A stretch of DNA of 64,000 nucleotides, from positions 23,664,451 to 23,728,450 of the forward strand of contig CM052357.1 in assembly GCA_028551475.1 (NCBI GenBank). The letters run 5' to 3'. A model generated the notes under the pieces. The model did no database searches and had not been told where the DNA came from. It saw nothing but the letters and a program-made list of their open reading frames with translations. Below are positions 11,065 to 23,700 of this stretch, in pieces (positions within the stretch are counted from its first letter, which is position 1; every line of letters begins with the position of its first letter). The position numbers and the translations under genes were made by a program. Origin of the DNA: Casuarina equisetifolia. Lineage: Eukaryota > Streptophyta > Magnoliopsida > Fagales > Casuarinaceae.

Positions 11065-14000
11065 ATGGCGAGCGAGCCCGCCGCTCCTCCCAATTCAGCT
11101 GACGGGAATCCGCCCAATCCAGGTCTGATTTTTCAATCTTTTTCCTTTTCCTCTACCTGATTCCATGTATTTTTGGTCAATTGCGTTTGGGTTTTCTCTT
11201 TGTTTTAGAATCGCTTTCTCTTTTGTGCTGTTCTTTGCTTTTCGCGTCGCTGGCCTTGTGATGTTGCGGTTCATCCATTGAAGCCACTCTTTTGTTGTAG
11301 TTTCTGAATTTTATTCTCACAACCTCTATGAAAAGGTGGATAGGGAAATGGTAATGGGAAAAGCTATGTTATGCATGCTATATGAGTAGCCTTTGTTGGG
11401 GTTCCTTGGAGCTCGAAGCATCATGTGTTGATGTATGAACTTGCTTTTCTAGAGTGTCCTATAGTACTTGTGCTTCCAACTGTTTTAGAGTTTTAGTTAA
11501 TATTTGGTGAATTTAGAAAAAGCTATATGTTCAAGTTCAAAAAGTTGGTTTTTCTAAACTCAGCAACAGAACCTGCGGCACCGATGAGTCAGGATCAGCA
11601 AGAGTCCGTTGTTGAGGCTCCCAAGCCTAAGTCTACACCGTCGGTGTTTGTAAACTCTGAGCCCATGCGAGAGGAACAAGTTCAGAATGCGGTGAAGTTT
11701 CTTTCGCACCCAAAAGTTAGGGGCTCACCTGTTGTCTACAGAAGATCATTTCTTGAGAAGAAGGGCCTCACAAAGGAGGAGATAGATGAGGCCTTTAGTC
11801 GTGTGCCTGTAAGTGGGTTTACTTGATCTTTTGTTTAAGTTAGTTTCGGCTATGGCACATCATTGAATTGTCATCTAGTGCATTCCAGGATATGCTATTT
11901 ACCAGTCTTTGTTCCTTTCTTTATGCCTGACTTTCTTTTGAAATTGCAGGATCCACCACCAAGTGCACAACCAGCAACTGTTAATCAAGGTAATTAGTAT
12001 TATTGTGGGGATGTGATTTAGATTTGGCCACAGTTAACTAAAACTTCAATGGTAATCTGTAAATTGTGGTAACTCTACCAGAGGGGCAGGTGAAGTCATC
12101 ACCAAGCATTCAAGCACAGGCCCCTGCACAAACTTTGCAGCCAGCAGCTGCTCCTCCTGCTGCTGCCAGTTCCTCAGTGGGTACTTTAACACGCTACCGC
12201 TTTCACTGGTCACATGCTATTCTTGCTGTTGGATTACTAGCTGCATCAGGTGCTGGAACAGCTGTACTAGTTAAGGTATCAACCTTAACCTGTCTCCTAT
12301 TACGCCATCCATAACTCAGACATGCTAATAGCTATCCTTTTTCCTTTCTTTTATTTTCTCATGCTGTCTTGGTACTGCCTTCATTTGTATGGTTCTCACA
12401 ACCAACATCACTTCTGGCCCACTAGTTGTGTGGCATACTTTTGCTATTGGGTTTCTCATGCTTGCTTGTGATCATTGATAAAATGTTCCTGTTGCAGAAT
12501 GCTATTGTACCTAGACTGAAGTCATGGATACGAAAGGTTGTATTAGAGGAAGAAAACAACCTTGCCGAAAAGAAAGATTCAAAACCAAGTTTGGCAGAAG
12601 AAGCCGCAGCTGCTGCAAAAGCTGCTGCTGCCGCGGCTGCTGATGTTGCAAAAGCAAGCCAAGATCTTTTACATTCAAGAAACGAAGGTGGGTTTTACCT
12701 TATTTTGTCTAAAGAGATTCTTGTCTTCTTGTTTTGTCGTTTTTAATCTTTACTATTTAGTTTTCATTTTGGATAGTTTTCTGATCAGTATCTATCTTTT
12801 GATCTCTGCACCTTGTTCTACAAATGACCAGAGAGGAGATATTTTGAAGCATTTACAAATCTCTTAGATGTGCAAGTACAGGAGATGAAGTCAATGAATA
12901 ATGCTATTAGGCAATTGGAAGGTACTGAGGAGTTGCTTTCTGATTATACAAGCAGAAACTTGTTGCATCATTTCTAATTTCAATTCTGCAAAGAGTTTCA
13001 TTTTTCATTTGCTGCCGGAGTTTGAAAATCTTATTGTGACTGTATGTCTGAGAGACACTATCTTTGACTTTACACTATACATAGCCTTCTGACTTGCTAT
13101 TGTACGCACATCTTGCTATTAAACACTGAAAACTTGATCAGTGGATAGCATAATTGGGGCTTGTGATTCATTTTGGTGAGTCATCATTCTACTGACAAAG
13201 AAGGTCTAACACTTGCCAATAAGTATGAAACAATGAAGATAGCTCTTTTTAAGGTCTTAGGGTTGGAACTTTGAAATCTAAAACCCTTGTTGATACCAAC
13301 TTTAGGATATTTGTAGAAAGTTGGGTTCTTAATATATCTTTAGTAGTTTCAATTGTTTTCTTTTAGAGTGCATAGAGATGATGTGGCCTCACATGCTTAG
13401 TTGAAAGGAAGAAGAAAAAGGAAAGAACTTAAAAAAAAAAATTAAAATGCTGTGCTTGACCAAATCTTGTGATTGGCTAGATTTTGGAAGTGAGAAAATA
13501 TGTGAATTCTGAGAAGTAGAAAAATGTCACCGATCAGGAATGCATGTTATATATGGGTCCTACACTAGACTATAGAACTCCATGGTCACCTAGTTTAGTG
13601 CCTGAGCAATCTGTCAAGTTATCCTGGTTCTTAGACGGTTACTTGATCGACAATGTTGTGGTATTAGGTCTGCTTAGCTAGTCTAAAGCTATACTGAATA
13701 ATTTCTTAGCTTGTTGTTGGTGGCACAAGTGTGTGCTTGACTAGCTTTGCTCATTGAGAAAATATCTGTGTCCTTGTGCCACTTTTCTTCGCAAGAAGTT
13801 TGAGGAAATATCATAAAATTATGTCTAATTGGTTAGTTGTAATCTGCTAACCTTATTACTAGCATTCTTTCTTTCTGCTTAATCATCAGGAAACACAAAT
13901 ACCCAAGGGAGAGCCTCTTTTGTTGATCCAGAAGATCACCGAGTTGCTGTATCCAGTTCAAAGGTTTGAAGCATACATTCTGACATACACATTTGACCTG

Positions 14001-15958
14001 TCCAAATTTTAAGTATTTACTGATCTAAACTGTGCTGCAGCAATCGTATGTGCATGACAAGACAGAGTATGACTCACGCTCAGGTTGTTATTCAGGGATC
14101 AAGTGCCAATTCTTTATCGTGTAACTTTGTCTAGGGCTGTTTACCTTTCATTGTTTTCTAATCGGAATTTCCTGTACAGTGAGATCATCCTCGCCTCCCA
14201 CATCTACAGAACCATCAGTTGCCCCTCACCCTAAATCATATATGGAGGTAAGTGATTAACCAAACCATTCTGCTGTTGAGAAATCATCCTGAGGATAAAT
14301 GTTTAGTGTGTGCCTGTATTCTTGAGTGTGGTCCACCTTTGAATGTAACATTAATCGTTGTAATGAGTAAAGGAATGTGGTTTAGTATTAAAATTAATGC
14401 ATGTAAATACCTAGTTATGAAGTGTTAGAATATCTTGGTGGGTGGATCGCATTTTCTGGAACTACTCCATTTGGGAGTGCCTATGTAATGCAACGGAGAG
14501 CATGAAACTGCTATTTAGATTTTTATGGTCATCTCTGAGTACTAGTAGACTGTATAGTCAACTGTATAGTATCCAATTTGTTTTGTGTTATCAAAAACTT
14601 CAGTAGAAACATTAGTGCAAATAAATAATGGAAAGGAAGAGTAAAGCATGAATTGAAATGACTGTCAAAAATTATCATTTATTTGAATTTGTCTGACCAG
14701 ATATTGAACTTAGATCTGTGGTTAATGTGTCGACGATGATGCCTGTAATAAGATTATGTTACTGTTAGTCTTTACTATTGATTCAGGTGCTTACTGCCTC
14801 TAAATGGTTCTGATTTTCTTCATGTCTGATCAATTGTTAAAATGATGTGGGCCTTTGTACATATTGTATAGATAGATTTGTAATGAGAAACCAGCCCACT
14901 TGTTAGATACCCGACCAGCTCAATTAGTTAGTGACCCGGTTCTGTATGGCAACCCTAGGCTAGCTCACTCGCTCGGTTACTGCTGTATCCCGATGCTATT
15001 GCCATGCACGTGTTCTTCATGCCTGTATATTCACACTGATAAATCTAAGCTGTTTTTCACGTTTTCAGCTCATTCTGGTGCTTATCAAATTGTAAAGTCA
15101 TAGGCATTTTACCACCGATGTTCCTTTTTTTATTTTTATAATTCTGCTGCAGATTATGGCCATGATCCAAAGAGGGGAGAGACCTTCAAATATCAGAGTA
15201 AACTGTTTGTAAATTGTATGTTGAGATCAGTTTCTTTGTGAGGTTGATGCTAATACTTTATTTTTTAAAATTAATGTGCAGGACATAAATGATCTACCCC
15301 CAAACCCTAATCAGCAACCATCACATCCTCGTTTAGCACCTAGACTTAAGGTTTGATTTTTAGCATTTTTCCTAAATAGATTTTACCTTGAAAAGACCTA
15401 CGTTTTCTATTTGAAAAGAAAGACACTGATTGTACCTGTCTTTTTGAGTAGCCATGGGAAGTTAGTCAAGCACCAAATAATTCAAGCCAAGCATTTCAGT
15501 CTCCATTAAACGGTGAAGGTTCGAGATCGAATGACCGAGAGAGTGGGCTAATATATCAATCCAATGCGGACAATTCAGCTCGTTGGTGGCAACAAAAAAA
15601 TGTAAAAATCACAGAGATCGAAAATGGAGATGAAACCAAGGCGGGATCTTCTGGGGTGAGAGCCACTGAACCACCAGTTCAGCGTAGGTGGGTCCCTCCT
15701 CAGCCACCCCCAGTTGCAATGCCAGAAGCAGCTGAGGCCATCCGACGACCAAAGTCGGTTCCAAGAGAACAGACGGCTGATGATCAGTCAGTGGCACGTC
15801 CTTCAGATGATACTGATGAGTTGCAGAGGATTACAAAGATATCTGAAGGTGGAGGCGCACTGGAAGTTAATGGTGGGAGCTCAGGGTTGAACTCAAGCGA
15901 GATACAAGAAGATGACCACAGTTTCGAGCAGAAACAAAATGGGATAGAATCTGTTTAA
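11065..15958 (+). CDS. PEX14: peroxisomal membrane protein PEX14 (peroxin-14), twelve exons, complete
   Basis: PEX14 sits in the peroxisomal membrane and docks the cargo receptors PEX5 and PEX7 during matrix protein import. Exons: 11065-11122, 11564-11808, 11950-11989, 12082-12275, 12498-12687, 12832-12921, 13890-13963, 14041-14083, 14180-14247, 15153-15197, 15282-15350, 15452-15958. All introns are GT-AG and the phases agree throughout, giving 540 aa (the Arabidopsis protein is of similar length). Residues about 54-100 form the conserved N-terminal PEX5-binding domain, with AVKFLSHPKVRGSPV and FLEKKGLTKEEIDEAF. Residues about 159-178 are one hydrophobic membrane segment (HAILAVGLLAASGAGTAVLV). 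Residues 180-290 are helical or coiled-coil, with an alanine-rich run at about 214-231. The C-terminus keeps the plant motifs MIQRGERPSNIR, RRWVPPQPPPVAMPEA and ITKISEGGG. The start is the first ATG of the GC-richer exon 1, MASEPAAPPNSADGNPPNP. Three partial copies lie downstream. Confidence 0.95.
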
Positions 15959-16270
15959 TCAGCTTGATCCAAGGCACCTTCATATATGATAATAAGTTTC
16001 TTCTTGTAGCACATGGGTATGTTTTGGATTCGCTTGAATGAATAATTGGACCTGACTCTGATTCGGTGCTTTTGATAGGATTTGGATTCCTGGTATCTTT
16101 TGTTTTTATGAAGAAATAATGTTTCAAAGAAGAGAAAATATGATACAACGTACAAAAAATATTCATGGGTCTTATGCTAAAAACAGCTCATGTTTAACGC
16201 TAAAAGGACATCTAAGGTAAAGCATAATGGTTTACTTTGGGAAATCTAAAGTTTGATGGCATGTTTTGTA
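15959..16270 (+). other. PEX14 3' UTR and proximal downstream flank
   Basis: The sequence after the stop codon is closely matched at 49990-50300, behind a broken PEX14 last exon, so it travelled with the gene during duplication. The duplicated match resumes at 51036. Confidence 0.6.
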
Positions 16271-17380
16271 GCCTTTTAATTTGAAATATAATCATAATAT
16301 ATGGGAAGTAGGTATAACAAAAGCAAGACGTCGACTAGGCAAAAATATGATTATATTGTGACTCTGGAGGGAGGCGGCACTTGGAATCACAATATATCGG
16401 CAGCCATGTTTATTTGTTTCTCTGCAGGATCAACTGCAGCCATCTTCAGCTCTCTTACTTTACCATATCAAAGTTTGATAATTTGTCATTTACCATCCGA
16501 ACCTTAGATTTAGAAAACATGTCCTGATGAAGTGGTACAAAATTATTAACTCAATTTGGAAGGATTCTACCTTTTGCGTTGAAAGAGAAAGGGATTCTCG
16601 TGAGTGTACAGTTGGAACATAATTATCAAATAAACGTTCTTGGATTGCTTAGATAGGGCATACTTAAATTCATTGGATTTTAGATGTTGATTTTCAACTT
16701 GGTTTGATCAAGAAAAAGGAAAGAACAGTATTAAGATGAGTAGACATTAAGAAAATCCGAACTAAACTAAAGATTTAAAAAAGAAAGAAGCATATATAAG
16801 GACAACTAGACCTTTGGAAAAACTTGAAGCGAGAAACTAATTATCTACATGCTGTTGGGATATGTATTTCTATAGCTAGATCATGATTGTTTAACTTAAC
16901 TTGATAAATGGAAAAAGAAGTAAAGAAAATGAGAGATGGTTTGTATTAGAAGATTTAAAAGGTTCAACTAAAAAGTTAGTTTTTAAGTTGGAAGGACACT
17001 TCTTTTATTTAATCTTAGTACTAGGGATCATACTTTGGTATAAGACTTTCATTTTGCACATATGCTCTCATATATTAAATGACATTTTAGATTCAAGATT
17101 ACATGGGGTAGAGTAGATTCAATTTGGGTTTTGATATTAAATTAAAAGGCATAAAAGTTTAATTTAAAAGCTAAATTTCGAGATGTAAGAGCACTCCTTT
17201 TATTCAAACTCTATTATAGAAAATTATACTTTTGGTATGAGACTTTTGTCTCACACAGTTTGAAAATACAAAGAAACAACAACCTTTGTTTATAAAAGAT
17301 GATACTTGGTCTTTCTACCACATGGCAATTGAGATTTTTGCAATACCAATTTGCACTTTTGTAAGGTTTGATCGTGAAGT

Positions 17381-17563
17381 AAATCATACTTCCAACAACT
17401 TCTTTGGTGTAGATTACCAATTTTTAATTTTACATATTTATTTGAGATTTTCAAGAGAGTTATTGTAAGTGGATTCAAAATCAAGAGTCTTAAAATCTAG
17501 CTTAAAATATATGAAATTTAAGACCGGTAATCTACACTAAAGAAGTTGTTGGAAGTGTGATTT
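17381..17563. repeat. inverted repeat: 38-bp arms, 107-nt loop, hairpin-forming
   Basis: The left arm (17381-17418) and the reverse complement of the right arm (17526-17563) agree at 36 of 38 positions. A transcript from either strand would fold into a long stem. The left arm exists in the duplicate at about 52197, but the right arm does not, so the inverted copy is specific to this locus. It could be a young small-RNA-producing hairpin or a foldback left by template switching. Confidence 0.85.
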
Positions 17564-17618
17564 ACTATATTTAAGAATAAAAATAAATAAAAATATATTT
17601 ATATTAAAGCAATTGAGA

Positions 17619-17808
17619 TGGAGAAAGGAACAAAATCGAGTCAAGTTAAGAATCTTGCATCATCCTTTACCAAGAATCAAGACCCTTGCCATATTGTCTC
17701 CGAGTCAACCACCAATCAATTCTCTCTTGGAAATCAAGACTCAAACCGCCCCTATAATTGACCCTAGCGGAGAGGGAGACAACCAAAGCCTTGAGGATGA
17801 ACAGTGTT
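17619..17808 (+). pseudogene. unidentified repeated open frame, copy 1 (frame-shifted)
   Basis: The frame begins MEKGTKSSQVKNLASSFTK, but here it is interrupted relative to the copies at 52363 and 56090 because a CT pair is missing where they read FSLLEIK. It is shared by three copies of the PEX14 flank. I do not recognise the protein. It could be an exon of an unknown gene carried along in the duplications. Confidence 0.35.
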
Positions 17809-18290
17809 GACATGATGCCACTGTCTCATCAACCATAATCCTATCCTACTTGCCGATGGAAGTTTCCTATGAAGTTGCTATGTGATGAGCACCGCCCAAT
17901 TTTGAAGACCTTATCTTGAACTTAATGTAAACTTCTTGGAAGGTCATGAGATATGTAAAAAGGGCAGCATCTCTTGTTTTCCACTTGGGTCCACTGTCCC
18001 CTCATCTACGTTGAATGACTACACGGTTACAGAGTCTATGAGGAGGCACTAACCAATTGATTCTATTCTCACTGTAATTTCCTTATAGTTTCCTTGTCAA
18101 ATGGTCAAGATTACTTTTTGATAGACTACCTTCAGATGCACTTGGTCTGGACCTTATTAATGCGTGGTTTTATCCTTCCTTTGAGGTGCCATCCAGAGTC
18201 ACAAAATTGTCGAGGAATGATTGCTGTCTATCTTCTTGTGAATTTTGTACATTTTGATTTATTGTTGAATTTTCTTTCATTCAATAACGA

Positions 18291-19481
18291 AAATAAAAGA
18301 AAATACATTTAATATATATACCCATGGAAATAAAAGGAAAAACAAAAGAAAAATCAATAAATATCACAACCTAATTCAACCCCCTACATGAAAAAAAAAA
18401 AATCAATCCCCTTCTTAGGTTTTCTGTAGACTTACATTCACATATTATAAGCACAAAAGACCAATATGTTGGCACAATGAGACATACATTGGATTTCAAC
18501 ATGCCTAATCTCAAGCGTGGGAAAGCATTTCTCATGGGAACTTGCAACGTGGTGGATTTTGAGCAGCTGATGTCACGAGCATTGACAACGAGGGTAAAGG
18601 AAGATCGAAAAGGTAATTGCAACTCGTTAAAGGGGGAAGCGAACCTCTAGGATAAAAGGTAAATGGGTTTGTACTCAATTCTCTGCCTATTTCAGTCGCC
18701 GAGGGTGGAATTTAGACAAATCCAGATGAGCTTTTAGCCAATCTGATTCTCTACTGAAACAACTTATTCTAACGGACAAAACCACCTGACAGAAAAGGAA
18801 AACACCTAACTAAATTACAAAATAATAATAACAGGCAGAATTTTCGAGAACCCCTTCAATTCTTTAGTCTACCCTCGTTTACCCACTGCGGAATAACGTG
18901 GCTTTTGTAGCCACGTTACCGAACTCAGTCCATAAGCGAAGGAGACTTGAAACTTTAATTCTAATATTAAATTATAAGATCCACTTATATCATTAAAATT
19001 GGTTTATAAGAGGTAGAACCATCTTTGTATATAAAGAGTACAAAACAAAGTAAGACACACATCGGATTTCAATTATTTGGAAAACACATGGTAATGAAAT
19101 GGTAGAAAATTACCAGCTCATTTTGAAAGTAGTCCGCCTATTGCATCGAGGGAGAAAGGGATAGAAAATTACCATCCCGTTGATGGATTGTGAAAGATAG
19201 TGTTTGAGGCACTAGAAAAAAGCACATATCAAGAAAAATAGACTTTTGCAAAAATTTAAAATGGTTTTCTATACATAGACTGATTTTCAACTTGACTTGC
19301 TGAAATAAAAGGAAAGGAAAGAAAATAAGAGATGGCCAGAAATGCAAAGAAATCACAACCTCTTGCAGGTCTGATCGTGAAGTTATTCACATTTTCAACA
19401 ACTCCTATGGTGTAGATCTTTGACTAATCCAACTCTAAATGGCCAATTTTACATCTTTGATCCAATAAAGGAAAACGATGT
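18291..19481. other. intergenic DNA with a short perfect hairpin
   Basis: No gene is supported. A perfect 10-bp inverted repeat with a 5-nt loop lies at 18894-18918 (TAACGTGGCT, loop TTTGT, then its complement). Each arm contains an ACGT core. Low-complexity AT sequence makes up the rest. Confidence 0.4.
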
Positions 19482-19930
19482 TTGAAACTGGATGGCATCA
19501 TTCAAACAAGAGTGGCTATACATTGACTATGACATTTATTATCTCTTTCATATGGTAATAGGACTTTTGAGGTTAGGAAATGCTTCCCCCTTTATCTTAT
19601 TATCCTTTCCTACCCTGCTTCTTGAAACTAGTGGCATCATTCAAACAAGAGTGCCCATATATTTACAGTAATATTTACTATCTCTTCATAAAGCAACATG
19701 AATTTTGAGGTCAGAAGATGCTTCATCCTTGATTTTCTTATCCTTACTACCTTGAAACTGGATGGCACCATTCAACCAAGAGTTCCTATATCTTGATTGT
19801 GATATTCATTGTCTCTTTCATAAGACAACATGAGTTTTGAGGTCAAGAGATGCTTCCTCGATTTTCTTATCCTTATTACCTTGCTCCTTGAAACTGGATG
19901 GTATCATTCAAACAAGAGTGCCTATTGAAA
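19482..19930 (+). repeat. tandem array of broken promoter plus signal-peptide exons
   Basis: Four units begin with TTGAAACTGG or a close variant, at about 19482, 19622, 19752 and 19888 (periods 140, 130 and 136); the fourth is cut short. Each full unit carries a TATA-like CTATA, a leader, and an ATG-like site followed by sequence matching exon 1 of the secreted-peptide genes further downstream (for example MSFEVKRCFLDFLIL at 19831). None has a donor site or a second exon. This is a relic array that links the PEX14 flank to the peptide gene family. Confidence 0.65.
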
Positions 19931-20106
19931 AAGAAGTCCTTTCTACTAGCTACTTGGACTTACATGCACTCCATGCATCACAACAACAGTGTACTGATGA
20001 AAGTTCAGCTCTTGGTTCACAACTCAGAGCCAAACATGTGTGCCGCCCAGTCATGCAGAGGGGAGATTGCTGGTTGTACAATGGACTGCCACCACGTGTA
20101 CTTTAG

Positions 20107-20373
20107 GTGGCCTCTCATCCAACTAATCGGCCTCAAAGCAACAATGATCCACCTGATGAAGAAATGGAGGACGTGGAGTGCAACAACCTTGATCTTAACC
20201 TCAGACTGACAACTGAGAGAGTTGATAAACACAAGCTGACACATACAGTCCATGTGTTGTCACAACGTGCCCTCATTACCCATCAGAAGGTTATAGAATA
20301 TCCGAATACTCCCACTAGTTATTGCTACACTTTGGGTGCTGTGAAGTTTACGTTTGGCAAGTTTAAGCATTAG
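20107..20373 (+). other. short open frame with an LDLNLRL motif, unidentified
   Basis: An 88-residue frame contains an acidic patch (DPPDEEMEDVE) followed by LDLNLRL, which fits the LxLxL form of the plant EAR repression motif. No DNA-binding domain or start context supports a real gene. A copia element lies just downstream and may have cut a former gene. Chance is quite possible. Confidence 0.2.
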
Positions 20374-20497
20374 GAAGTAGAGCCACATTAGCAGTACGGC
20401 TTGTATGAGACAACCACAGTTTGAAAACCATGCACCAGCCAACAAGTCATGAACTGCAGTAGAAGTACAGACGTGTGGAAAATGGAGGCAAAGAAGA

Positions 20498-20745
20498 TGT
20501 TGGAGATACGTTAATATATTTGGGGATTATTTCCTCAAATTGTTACGTTTATTCTTTCCTTATTATTCTATTTATTTGGGAAAGTATTATTGTATATAGG
20601 AGGTTATTTCCTTTCTTTATTTGTATATTGTTTCCTTTATAGTTTGTTCCTTACACTATATAAGGATCCTCATATGTACAATTTCACATAAGAAAGCAAT
20701 ACAAGAATTCTCACAAATCTATGCCTTTCTTCCTCCTTTGTGACA
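20498..20745 (+). repeat. 5' LTR of the 20.5-30.8 kb copia element
   Basis: Starts TGTTGG and ends TGACA, directly followed by TGGTATCACGAGCC, a primer site of the initiator-methionine tRNA type. It contains a TATATAAGG-like promoter box. Confidence 0.93.
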
Positions 20746-23700
20746 TGGTATCACGAGCCTAGTTTTTTTTTTTTCCTGACCTCAAGCTTCCGCCCTTTTT
20801 TTTTCTCCCTTCCTTTATGATCATGTCTTCTCCACTTGACCCCGATGCTCCCATCATCAAAGATGTCCCCCTTTCCTTTCCTCCATCTCCTACTCTCCCT
20901 GGCCTTGCCCTCTTTTCTGGGTTCCCTGAGTCTTTACCCATCTTTGGACCCCCTCTCTCCTGGGCTCCCTATTCTCTCCCTAGCCAACCATGCCCTACCC
21001 TCTCCCAGGCCTTACCTCTCGGCCCAACTTCCTATTCTCAAGGCCCCAACTCTTCTCCCCTCCCCGGCCCGTCTCACACCTCTGCCCCGACCCACCCACC
21101 CGTGGGTGGCTCGCCCTTATCTGGATCTTCGGGTATGCTTTTAGACCCTAACTCGTACCCTTATGCCAGATTCGGGTTTAATCCCTACCCGAATTTACCC
21201 TTAATTTTTTTGCCCTATTCGGCCACTCGCAACCTGGCAATCCTCTCTACACCGCCGCCTCTAACGGGCTTGAATTGCGGCTTATCACCTAACCTCTTAT
21301 CGGCATGGTCACTTTTACGGTTTGGTCCCGCGAGCTCCGTCGCACCTTTATCACCAAAGATAAGGATGGGTTCCTCGACGGCGCTATCTTGGCTCCCGCC
21401 ACCGACCGCCTTGCGCGACAGTGGCGCAAATGTTCCCAATTGGTCTGTACCTAGATTGGGAACATTCTCACCCCGAAAGTTGTCGCTGCTCTTCCGCCCA
21501 TCGATGACCCAAAAGTTCTTTGGGATGCCCTCCACGAGTTCTACGGCTGCCCTGATCACATCCGCCTATTCCAAATCGAGTAGAAGCTTTCTGAATTAAA
21601 GTAGGGTAACCTTGCCATCGCCATTGTCTTCAACCGATTCATGGCTCTCTGCCATGAATTCAACCATATGGTCGAACCTCTCGAAAGCCCCGACACCACT
21701 CTCTGCCAATTTCACTGGCTGACGGAGGAGCACGCCTCACTCATTTTCTCCTAATCCTAAATGAGTCGTTTTCCTCCTTCCAATCCCAAATCCTCGCTAT
21801 GGATCCGCCACCGTCTCTACACCGCATTCTTTTCCTCACCGTCCAAGAGGAGAACCACCGTCTCACCTTCGCCGAGTATTTATGTGTCGGAGATTTAGTT
21901 ATTTTGGCCGCTTGAGCCACTTTTGCTTCAAAAGCTCTCGTTGGTCACGACGGTGGCGGCGGAGTGCTTGGAGTAGGCGGTGGCGTTGGCTCTCTGGCGC
22001 GTATGCGCTCTTTAGGGTTTTTTGAGGGCGACCCTTCAATCCCTCCTGGATCGGACGACTCCCTTCAATACCCTAGATCATACGGTCCTTCCTTCATTGT
22101 GGGCGTGCCTCCATTTGATGGTCTCTATTCGATCTCGGCCTTGCAAATCGATGCCTCTCAGCACAACTTTAGTGCACTTGTCCACAGAGGATCAGCCGGG
22201 CCATGCAGTGTAAATGGGTCACATTTTCGTCGGTCTAATGGGCCTAATAACAACTTCAACAACCCAATTTCTTCACAGACTCGGCCCAATCATTTATTTT
22301 GTGACCACTGCAAGCGGACTAACCATACGAATGCCACATGTTGGAAATTACATGGCAGATTGGGGGACTTCAACTCTAAAGAAAATCATAATATTTTAAC
22401 TAATTTTGTTTCTTCTCAAGATGAGCCCAATTCACCTCCCAGTGAGGCCCAACTTCAGCAGATCATCCAGGCCTTCAATCAGATGGCCCAACCTAATAAG
22501 ATTGCCACTTTTGGAGGTACTTCCTTTTGTTTTATGAGCTTCATTTTACCCTCTGATTTGCTTATTGATTTAGGTACTAGTGACCACATTATTTGTGACC
22601 AATTTTTTTTTCTAAAATTCATACTACCAAATCTTCCATGTTTGTACGTCTCCCCACTAGAAGCGTTACTTCCGTCACCAAAATTGGTGATGTCCAACTT
22701 AGCCCTAATTTTATTCTAAAAAATGTTCTTTATGTTCCATAATTTCAATTTAATCTCATCCCTATTTCCAAAGCTTGTGAAAATAATCATTGTCAAGCCA
22801 TTTTGGATTCTAATTTTTGTTTCTTTTAGGCCTGTTCGACTAGCAAATTGATGAGCTTGGGTAATACTTAACAAGGACTTTATTTTTGGATTTTTATTCC
22901 CATAAATTTCAATTTAAATTCATGTATTTCTCCCAATACGGGCTCCTTTTGTAATTTCCATTTTAGTAATAATATTTTACTTTCTCACCAACGTTTGGGT
23001 CATAGTGCCTCTTACTCTCATCCAAAATGTCCAATTTGTCCATTGGCGAAACAACCTCGCCCTTCCTTCCCTACCAGCTCTTCTCGAGCTCCTTCCTTTT
23101 TCTCCCTCCTTCATATTGACATTTAGGGGCCTTATCACACCCCACATCATGATGGGTCCCACTTCTTCCCCACTCTTGTTGATGATTTTTCTCGTGGTAC
23201 TTGGGTATTCTTAATGCAATCTAAAACCCATGTCCCTTCTCATCTCACCCATTTCTTTGCACTTATTCACACTCAATTTCACACCTCTATTCAACGTGTT
23301 CGCACCGATAATGCCCGTGCTTTCTTTAATCATCATTGCTCTTCCTTTTTTTCTACTCATGACATCCTCCATGAAAGTTCTTGTCCCTACACTCCTCAGC
23401 AAAATGGGGTTGTAGAGCGTAAGCACCGCCATCTTCTTGAGGTTGCTAGAGCCTTAAAATTCCAAGCCTTCATTCCTGAAAATTTTTGGGACAATTGTGT
23501 GGTCACTGTAGCTTATCTGATCAATCAGATGCCTACTCGGGTCTTTCATGGGAAGACACCTTTTGAGCTCCTCTTTGGCAAGCCACTGGATATTGGTCAT
23601 CTTTGAGTTTTTGGTTGTTTGTGTTTTGCTACTACTGTGGGCCATCATGACAAGCTCACACCTTAGGCCACCCGTTGCATCTTCATGGGTTATCCTTCCC

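Larger units (their letters stand above)
16271..18290. repeat. PEX14 downstream flank, founder copy of a repeated segment
   Basis: This stretch recurs at 51036-52960, in part at 55930-56620, and as a short diverged piece at about 53640-53880. It contains a small open frame shared by the copies (17619-17808) and a 183-nt inverted repeat (17381-17563) whose right arm is absent from the later copies. I recognise no known gene in it. Confidence 0.75.

Noticed and set aside
20836-21144. Proline- and serine-rich frame that might be mistaken for a secreted or cell-wall protein
   Set aside because: Lies just after the copia 5' LTR and primer site, in an alternative frame of the gag region.
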